A DNA stretch of 64,000 nucleotides from Streptomyces sp. TRM68416 (lineage in GTDB: Bacteria; Actinomycetota; Actinomycetes; Streptomycetales; Streptomycetaceae), in contig NZ_JACVWU010000037.1 of the NCBI RefSeq assembly GCF_014596915.1, positions 1-64,000 on the forward strand, read 5' to 3'. This document shows positions 58,950-64,000 of the stretch, piece after piece. A program made the translations under genes and the position numbers. The notes under the pieces are model-generated. The model had not been told where the DNA came from and ran no database searches. It was given only the letters and a program-made list of their open reading frames with translations. Within the stretch, counting starts at the first letter, position 1, and each line of letters opens with the position of its first letter.

Positions 58950-60217
58950 GCAGGGACTCCCAGTTGGCGGCTGAAACGGTGCAGTTCCGGCAGGGTACGG
59001 CGACGGTCGCGGGCCGCCATGTCGGCGACAAGGTCGCGGACGGCGGGGCGGCGGATGTCCTGGGCAGCGCACGTCTCAGCGATGCGCAGGGCCTGGTAGC
59101 CGTCGGCGAGGCGGCCCTGCTGGCTGTAGGCGCGGGCCGTCTCCACCCACAGGGCAGCCCGGCGTTCGGGTACGGGGATGTGCCTACGCATGAGCGGGCG
59201 CGCTGCTTGCAGGGCGAGTCCCGCGTCGCCGAAGGCCACCAGGGCGCTGAGCTCGTGGAGGGCGACGTTGGTGGGGCTGAAGTTGGCCCAGGCGTCCGGG
59301 CGATCGAGGGAGACGTACCGGGCGACCTCCTTGGCCTCGGCGAGGAACTCCTCGGTGGCGGCGCGGTCGCCGCCGCCACTGGCCGCGGTCACGCCGCGCA
59401 GCAGCAACAGACCCACGGCCGCGAGGTACTTCGGTGAGCGGCGGTCGTAGGAGCCGGTGAGCTGATCGGCCGTGTGCCGGACGAGGGTGACGGCCTGGGC
59501 GGTGTGCTTCTCGCGGGCCAGGACGTGGGCCTGGACCCGGACGCTGGAGGCGAGGACCACCGGGTCGCCGGAGCGTTCAGCTTCGGCCATCGCCCGGCCG
59601 ACCGCGAGCCAGGCGTTGCCCTGGTCGTGCTGTTTGAGCAGAAGGCTGGTCGAGGTCTGGTAGGTGGTGGCCAGCAGCGCGTACAGCACGTCGCCGTCCG
59701 TCGCACCGCTGGCGGCCAGGCGCAGGTCGGCGATCAGTCCGGGCAGGCTGCGCTCCAGTTCCGCATAGTCGCACGTGTAGAAGAGCCTGCGAGCAGTCCC
59801 GACCCGCTCGCGGAGAACCGACGTGTCCAAGGGGGCACCAGTGGTCGCTGGGCTCAGGCCCGGTAGGAGGGCTTGGACGAGGTCGTCGTGAGCGGCGGCT
59901 GTGGTGGAAGGGGTCGCGAGCGCGGCGATGCTCGCGGCGAGGAAGGTACGGCGGTGCATGTCTTCAGCTTCAGGATCGGCGGTGGAGGCATCGGGCGCAG
60001 AGGCGAGGCCCAACTGCTCGGGCGGAATCTTGAGTTCCTGCGCGACGGCACGCAGGACGCGGATGTCCTCCGTGCCACGGCCGCTCTCCAGACGACTCAC
60101 CTTGGACTGGTGGTAGCCGAGCGCGGCGGCGACATCCTTCTGCGAGCGCCGCTGTAACACCCGTGCCCGACGGATGGCTTCGCCGATCCGTCTTGCTTCG
60201 CTGTGTGCTTCGGCCAT
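58946..60217 (-). CDS. XRE family regulator with TPR-like C-terminal domain
   Basis: A 423-residue protein with an N-terminal XRE helix-turn-helix (IGEAIRRARVLQRRSQKDVA, ALGYHQSKVSRLESGR), then a Tat-like or hydrophobic linker (RRTFLAASIAALATPS) and a long TPR-like helical region to the end. This Streptomyces type often controls a neighbouring divergent operon, here the HATPase-MurA genes. ATG 60217 follows GGAAGGGG. Three ATGCAG hexamers upstream are candidate operators. Confidence 0.9.
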   Translation of the reverse strand: MAEAHSEARRIGEAIRRARVLQRRSQKDVAAALGYHQSKVSRLESGRGTEDIRVLRAVAQELKIPPEQLGLASAPDASTADPEAEDMHRRTFLAASIAALATPSTTAAAHDDLVQALLPGLSPATTGAPLDTSVLRERVGTARRLFYTCDYAELERSLPGLIADLRLAASGATDGDVLYALLATTYQTSTSLLLKQHDQGNAWLAVGRAMAEAERSGDPVVLASSVRVQAHVLAREKHTAQAVTLVRHTADQLTGSYDRRSPKYLAAVGLLLLRGVTAASGGGDRAATEEFLAEAKEVARYVSLDRPDAWANFSPTNVALHELSALVAFGDAGLALQAARPLMRRHIPVPERRAALWVETARAYSQQGRLADGYQALRIAETCAAQDIRRPAVRDLVADMAARDRRRTLPELHRFSRQLGVPA

Positions 60218-60289
60218 CTGCCACGGCCCCTTCCGCCGTCGCCGATCCTGCCTGCCCAACCGAGCGTAGATCAGCCGCACTTCGCCGTG

Positions 60290-60315
60290 ATGCAGCTCCT
60301 GCATAACCGATGCAG
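60290..60315. promoter_or_regulatory. ATGCAG-CTC-CTGCAT palindrome plus third half site
   Basis: A perfect 6-3-6 palindrome at 60290-60304 is followed by another ATGCAG at 60310-60315, in the gap between the XRE gene and the divergent operon. This is a probable regulator binding site. Confidence 0.55.
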
Positions 60316-60392
60316 CACCGGCACCTGGGCTAACCACCCACCGCGACGAGCTGGTTGCTTGAAGTGGCCGCACCTACCCCGGGAGGCCGCTC

Positions 60393-60830
60393 ATGGCAGC
60401 GCACCAGCTCACTTTCTCCGTACCCGCCACACCAACCGCGGTCACCGCCGTCCGCCACCAGGCGGTGGACGCGATGGCCGGCTGGAAGGCGGAACTGGAC
60501 GACGAGCTGGTGCACACCGCAGCACTGGTGATCAGCGAGCTGGTCACCAACGCAGTCCGGCACGCGTGCCCCGGCCAGATCTCGCTGGCCGTGCGGCTCG
60601 TCGAGGCCGCCCTGCGCGTCGAGGTCTGCGATTCCAGCCCAGCGCTGCCGCAGCTCGGCCTCCCGGACCGGCACAGCGAGAACGGGCGCGGCCTGTCCCT
60701 CGTCGCCGCCCTCGCCGAACGGTACGGCGCCGAGCCGACGCCCACCGGCAAGCGGTGCTGGGCCGAGATCGCCCTGACAACGGGACCGGACCAGGACATC
60801 CCCGTCCCCCTCCCTCTGCAGAGGAGTTGA
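60393..60830 (+). CDS. HATPase domain protein (anti-sigma/RsbW-like)
   Basis: A 145-residue single-domain ATPase of the GHKL fold: N-box ELVTNAVRHA, G1-like VEVCDSSPALPQ and G2 NGRGLSLVAALAERYG. Such proteins in Streptomyces act as anti-sigma kinases or partner proteins. It heads an operon with a MurA-like enzyme, so local control is plausible. ATG 60393 follows GGGAGG; only two bases separate its stop from the next start. Confidence 0.9.
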   Translation: MAAHQLTFSVPATPTAVTAVRHQAVDAMAGWKAELDDELVHTAALVISELVTNAVRHACPGQISLAVRLVEAALRVEVCDSSPALPQLGLPDRHSENGRGLSLVAALAERYGAEPTPTGKRCWAEIALTTGPDQDIPVPLPLQRS

Positions 60831-60832
60831 CC

Positions 60833-62155
60833 GTGCCAACCACCGCATCCACCACGGCCCGGGCCGCCGAGGTGATCGCCGTACGCCCCGGGCCGCCGCT
60901 CGCCGGCACCGTCGCCGTCGACGGATCCAAGAACGCCGCCCTGCCACTGCTGGCCGCCGCGGCAGCCCTGAGGCGCCCAGTGCGGCTGAGCAACCTCCCG
61001 GCCAACACGGACGTCGAGATCATGCTCGCTCTGGTCGAGCAGGCGGGCTGGCACGTCGCACGACCCGTCGGTGAGCCGACGACGGCATTGATCCTTCCGA
61101 CCGAGACCCGGCACATGGCGCCGGCCCTGGCCCAGGCTGCCCACATCCGAGCCTCGTACTACCTGGTACCCGCCTTGCTCGCCCGGCACGGCGAGGCACG
61201 GCTGCCGTGGCCGGGAGGCTGCCGGATCGGTGCACGCGGGATGGAGTTGCACTTCAAGGTGTACGAGGCGTTCGGGGACCGTAGCGCGGTTGACGACTCG
61301 GGTTACCGCGTCGAGGCCGTCGCACCGCGCAGGGGCACCGTGTCCCTGGTGCTGCCGTTCCGCTCCCGCGGGGCGACCGTGGCTGCCTTGCTGCGCGCCG
61401 TCACGACCGGCCGACCGTTACGGCTGGGCGAGCCCAACCTCTCTCCGGAGGTCGTATGCGTGCTCGCCGCGCTGAAGTCGGTTGGCTGGGAGACCCGAGC
61501 CGGCGAGCGCCTCCTCACCCTCGTGCCACCGTCCTCGGGCCAGGTCGACGAGGTCGCCTGGGAAGTGCCCGGCGACAAGATCGAGGCAGGCACCCTGGCG
61601 TGCGCGATTGCCGCGACCGGAGGTACAGCACGCATCGCGGGCGTGCGGGGCCAGGACGTCGGCCCGCTGGTCGCGGCTCTCAGGCGGCTGGGCATCCCCG
61701 CCGACACCGAGTCCAACGTGCTCTCCGTCCGCGCCCAGGCGGCGCGGCCGACAGGTCTCGCTCTGCGGGCCATCGCCTCTCTCAGCCCTGGTGGGCTGGA
61801 CGCCGACTTCGAACCCCCGCTCATGGCACTCGCCCTCAGCCTGCCCGGCGACCACCTGTTCGCCGACGCGATCAACCCCGGCCGCCACGGCAACCTGCTG
61901 CCCCAACTGGCCCGCCTCGGCGCAGAGATCGACGAAATCTCGTCCACCGAGTGCCGCCTGACCGGCCCCCAACGGCTGACCGGCGCGGGAGTGGAGGCCA
62001 CCGACATCCGCACCGGCTCCGCCCTCGTGGTCGCCGGCCTCACCGCGCAAGGTGTCACCACCGTAGGTGGCCTCGACCAGCTGCGCCGCGGCCATGCCGA
62101 CCTGCCCGGCAAGCTCCGCGCGCTGAGCGCCGACATCTGCGAGGTCACCCCATGA
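60833..62155 (+). CDS. MurA-like enolpyruvyl transferase
   Basis: A 440-residue EPSP-synthase-fold enzyme close to UDP-N-acetylglucosamine 1-carboxyvinyltransferase. Lys33-Asn34 (DGSKNAALPLLA), Cys130 in PWPGGCRIGAR, the LDADFEPP Asp region and ATDIRTGSALVVAG all match MurA. It adds enolpyruvate from PEP to a nucleotide-linked acceptor. With phosphoesterase and dCTP-deaminase-like genes coupled behind it, the acceptor may not be the wall precursor; NikO/PolA enzymes of nucleoside antibiotics are relatives. Codon 196 is TTA (61418-61420). GTG 60833 follows GAGGAG. Confidence 0.88.
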   Translation: MPTTASTTARAAEVIAVRPGPPLAGTVAVDGSKNAALPLLAAAAALRRPVRLSNLPANTDVEIMLALVEQAGWHVARPVGEPTTALILPTETRHMAPALAQAAHIRASYYLVPALLARHGEARLPWPGGCRIGARGMELHFKVYEAFGDRSAVDDSGYRVEAVAPRRGTVSLVLPFRSRGATVAALLRAVTTGRPLRLGEPNLSPEVVCVLAALKSVGWETRAGERLLTLVPPSSGQVDEVAWEVPGDKIEAGTLACAIAATGGTARIAGVRGQDVGPLVAALRRLGIPADTESNVLSVRAQAARPTGLALRAIASLSPGGLDADFEPPLMALALSLPGDHLFADAINPGRHGNLLPQLARLGAEIDEISSTECRLTGPQRLTGAGVEATDIRTGSALVVAGLTAQGVTTVGGLDQLRRGHADLPGKLRALSADICEVTP

Positions 62156-63387
62156 CCCCCACATGCACACGCACACTGCGCCAGATCGTCGCCACCACCG
62201 ACGTCCACTCCACCCTCGACAACGCCGCGCCCTTCCTCACCCACCTCCACGCCCTCCGCCCGACCTCGCTCATCGTGGACTGCGGCGACTTCTTCGAAGG
62301 CAGCGGCTACTACCGCCTCGCCCATGGCGCCATCGAGCGCGAGATCCTGCTCAAGCACTACGACGTACTCGCTCCCGGCAACCACGGCTGGCTCCACCAC
62401 TTCGAACCGGACCTCCGTCGGCTCACCGTCTGCGCCAACGCCGTCGACGCCAGCACCGGTGAGGCCCTCTTCCGCCGTCTGCACATCGCCGCCATCGGTG
62501 GTCAGCGCGTCGGGGTCACGGCAGTCATCGGGCAGCAGGCTTTCAACTCCATCCCCGCCGACCAGCGCGCCGATCACCGCGTCACGGATCCCGTCCAAGC
62601 CGTACGCAAGGTGATGCTTGCCCACCACCACGAAGTGGACAGTTGGATCCTGCTCAGCCACTCCGGCTTCGACGAGGACCTCAAGCTGGCAGCGGCCTGC
62701 CCCTTCCTCGACGTGATCTTCGCCGGGCACTGCCACAGCGACCAGTACGGCCCGGTCCGGGTCGGCGACACGCTGATCGTCAAAGGACGCGAGCTCGCCG
62801 ACGGGTACGCGATCGCCACGCCCGTCGGACCGGGCTGGGGTGCCGGCACCACTCGTTTCCCGGACCGGGAACCAGTCACCCTTCCTGATGAGCTGGCTGA
62901 GGTGACATCGCGGATCAGGGAAGTCAGAGGGCAATTGACCGGCGTCCTGGGACCTGTCGCCAAGGCGTATCGGCACGGGATTCCCGATCGCCGCCACCTG
63001 CTCGTCGACCTCGCAGGACGCCTGCGCTCAGGACTCGGCGTCGAGGCGGTCGTCCTCAACGAAACCGCGCTGCGGCCCGTCCCGCTCGGCGACACCCTCA
63101 CCCTGGGCGATCTGCTCACCATCGAGCCCTTCGACAACCAGCTCGTTCACGCCCACGTTCCAGAGGACCTACGACAAGACCTTCGTGGCCTGCTGTCCCA
63201 CCTCACGGAGCAGGCCGGCCCTCTCGTCGCTGAGCCGGACCCCTTGCCGGACGGCATCACGACCGTGCTGACCACCGACTACCTGGCCGACACCTACCTG
63301 ACCGGTCGCACCCACGCCGCTGGGCTGCTTCTCGGCCAAGCCGTCAAGCACGTCCTCACCGCCCCTGCCCAAGGAGTCACGCGATGA
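62152..63387 (+). CDS. 5'-nucleotidase-like metallophosphoesterase
   Basis: A 411-residue calcineurin-fold phosphoesterase with a UshA-type C-terminal domain: metal motifs TTDVHST, VDCGDFFEGS, APGNHGW, LLSHSGFDEDL and GHCHSDQ, then the substrate domain with VVLNETALRPVPLGDTLTLG. No signal peptide is seen, unlike secreted UshA, so it acts inside the cell, probably removing a nucleotide phosphate. ATG 62152 overlaps the MurA-like stop (ATGA); its own stop overlaps the next start. Confidence 0.88.
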   Translation: MTPTCTRTLRQIVATTDVHSTLDNAAPFLTHLHALRPTSLIVDCGDFFEGSGYYRLAHGAIEREILLKHYDVLAPGNHGWLHHFEPDLRRLTVCANAVDASTGEALFRRLHIAAIGGQRVGVTAVIGQQAFNSIPADQRADHRVTDPVQAVRKVMLAHHHEVDSWILLSHSGFDEDLKLAAACPFLDVIFAGHCHSDQYGPVRVGDTLIVKGRELADGYAIATPVGPGWGAGTTRFPDREPVTLPDELAEVTSRIREVRGQLTGVLGPVAKAYRHGIPDRRHLLVDLAGRLRSGLGVEAVVLNETALRPVPLGDTLTLGDLLTIEPFDNQLVHAHVPEDLRQDLRGLLSHLTEQAGPLVAEPDPLPDGITTVLTTDYLADTYLTGRTHAAGLLLGQAVKHVLTAPAQGVTR

Positions 63388-63923
63388 TCCTCACGGGTCC
63401 CGAGATCACCGCGGCCGCCCAGGACGGCCGCCTGCGGATCACGCCCTTCGCCGCCGACCACGTCAACCCCAACAGCTACAACGTCCGCCTCGGCCCGACC
63501 TTGATCACCTACACCGCCGACATCCTGGACGCCCATCAACCCAACCCCACCGCCGAGTTCACCATCGGCCCGGACGGCTATGTCCTCCAGCCCGGGGAGC
63601 TCTACCTCGGCCACACCCTCGAAGAGGTCGGCTCCGACACCTGCGTCCCGCTGCTGTTCGGCCGTTCCTCGGTCGGTCGGCTCGGCCTGTTCGTCGAGAT
63701 CACCGCCCCGATCGGGGACATCGGCTTCCACGGCCAGTGGACCCTGATGCTCACCCCGATCCGCCCCCTTCGCGTCTACGCGGGGATGAGGATCGGCCAG
63801 ATCATGTTCTTCGCCTCCGCCGGCCCCATCACCCTGTACCGCGGCAAGTACCAGGCAGCAGCCGGCCCGCAACCCTCCGGCTACTGGCGCGACGTGACAA
63901 AACTTCGGGCGGTGGCCTCGTGA
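63384..63923 (+). CDS. dCTP-deaminase-like protein lacking the catalytic Glu
   Basis: A 179-residue protein of the dCTP deaminase/dUTPase fold. The substrate motif GRSSVGRLGLFVEITAP (Arg94-Ser95-Ser96) and the GxxxG-like YAGMRIGQIMFF are kept. At the position of the catalytic Glu (LELSN or LEFYN in true enzymes) it has Met122 in TLMLTP, so classical deamination is unlikely. It may be regulatory, act on a modified nucleotide, or pair with the next gene. ATG 63384 overlaps the phosphoesterase stop. Confidence 0.85.
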   Translation: MILTGPEITAAAQDGRLRITPFAADHVNPNSYNVRLGPTLITYTADILDAHQPNPTAEFTIGPDGYVLQPGELYLGHTLEEVGSDTCVPLLFGRSSVGRLGLFVEITAPIGDIGFHGQWTLMLTPIRPLRVYAGMRIGQIMFFASAGPITLYRGKYQAAAGPQPSGYWRDVTKLRAVAS

Positions 63924-64000
63924 TCCTCACCGGCCCTGCCATCGCCGCCGCCCGAGCCGCAGGCGAGATCACCATCGAGCCCTACGACCCGGCTCGTCTG
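63920..64000 (+). CDS. Second dCTP-deaminase-like protein (partial, cut by window end)
   Basis: GTG 63920 overlaps the preceding stop (GTGA). The visible 27 residues (ILTGPAIAAARAAGEITIEP and on) align with the N-terminus of the preceding protein (ILTGPEITAAAQDGRLRITP), so this is a tandem paralogue. Whether it has the catalytic Glu is outside the window. Confidence 0.75.
   Translation, partial: MILTGPAIAAARAAGEITIEPYDPARL

Larger units (their letters stand above)
46264..64000. mobile_element. Integrated mobilizable element (left part; right end outside window)
   Basis: From the tRNA-Arg onward the content changes from core genes to integrase, excisionase, replication-type proteins, MobC, relaxase and cargo. 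There is a relaxase but no TraB/FtsK-type DNA pump, so it looks mobilizable in trans. The exact left border is unproven and the right end is not in the window. Whether the 58-64 kb metabolic genes are cargo or chromosome cannot be decided here. Confidence 0.6.

Noticed and set aside
60203..60832. N-terminal extension of the MurA-like protein through the HATPase gene
   Set aside because: The upstream codons overlap the HATPase gene in another frame and are Arg/Pro/Gly-rich; GTG 60833 has a proper site and gives the normal family length.
46264..64000. Second copy of the tRNA-Arg 3' end as the right attachment site
   Set aside because: No repeat of the T-arm/acceptor segment was seen up to the window end; the element boundary is probably outside.
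63384..64000. Antiviral dCTP deaminase defence system
   Set aside because: The catalytic Glu is missing in the complete copy and the linked enzymes point to metabolism; kept only as an alternative.

Overview
The window is very GC-rich, compact, coding DNA with GTG and TTG starts, many ATGA/GTGA gene overlaps and occasional TTA codons. Its gene content (pepN, malQ, the csnR-K chitosan operon, glnX-glnH-pknG, an LAxTG sortase substrate, ssbB) is that of a Streptomyces chromosome. Bases 1 to about 46,260 read as conserved core chromosome; about 46,260 to 64,000 read as an integrated mobilizable element and its cargo, running off the right edge.

Core part, left to right. A DUF1203 gene diverges from pepN. 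A sigma factor and its CU044_5270 partner follow, then a LysR regulator with an EamA exporter, and a second EamA exporter divergent from a MarR regulator across a perfect palindrome. A FAD monooxygenase diverges from a TetR regulator across five operator-like repeats. Next are a small membrane protein, malQ with a repeat-rich small ORF directly upstream, an HNH endonuclease and an MscS channel. The csnR-csnEFG-csnH-csnK operon (16.6-23.5 kb) encodes a ROK repressor, a sugar ABC importer, a GH4 glycosidase and a sugar kinase, with a promoter and a perfect operator visible ahead of csnR. From 24.0 to 34.8 kb lies one signalling block: a GlnX-like membrane sensor, a GlnH-like binding protein, a coiled-coil protein with a TTA codon, a PknG-like kinase, a PP2C phosphatase, a vWA protein and an FHA protein. 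Three of these carry N-terminal zinc ribbons. Then come a PCMT-type methyltransferase, truncated hemoglobin, a thioesterase, the ABC-F protein EttA, a thioester surface protein, ssbB, two dynamin-like GTPases and tRNA-Arg(TCT).

Element part. Beyond the tRNA and its terminator lie a DEDDh exonuclease-BRCT-BRCT-TerD fusion (one TTA codon), a convergent tyrosine integrase with its excisionase, a regulatory region with repeated AACCGGCGATCG sites, a split replication-type gene, an IstB/DnaC-like ATPase whose only plausible start is CTG, a membrane protein, a MobC-like protein and a relaxase. No TraB/FtsK-type transfer ATPase is seen, so the element looks mobilizable rather than self-transmissible. 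Cargo follows. A two-gene module shares a 27-residue motif, at the C-terminus of a membrane protein and near the N-terminus of the next small protein, which resembles a paired amyloid-signalling motif. A flavoprotein and an XRE-TPR regulator are divergent from a tightly coupled operon: HATPase, MurA-like enolpyruvyl transferase (one TTA codon), 5'-nucleotidase-like phosphoesterase and two dCTP-deaminase-like genes, the last cut by the window end.

The strongest candidates for something undescribed are the paired-motif module at 56.3-58.3 kb and the enolpyruvyl transferase/phosphoesterase/dCTP-deaminase-like operon at 60.4-64 kb. No CRISPR array, rRNA or insertion sequence was seen.
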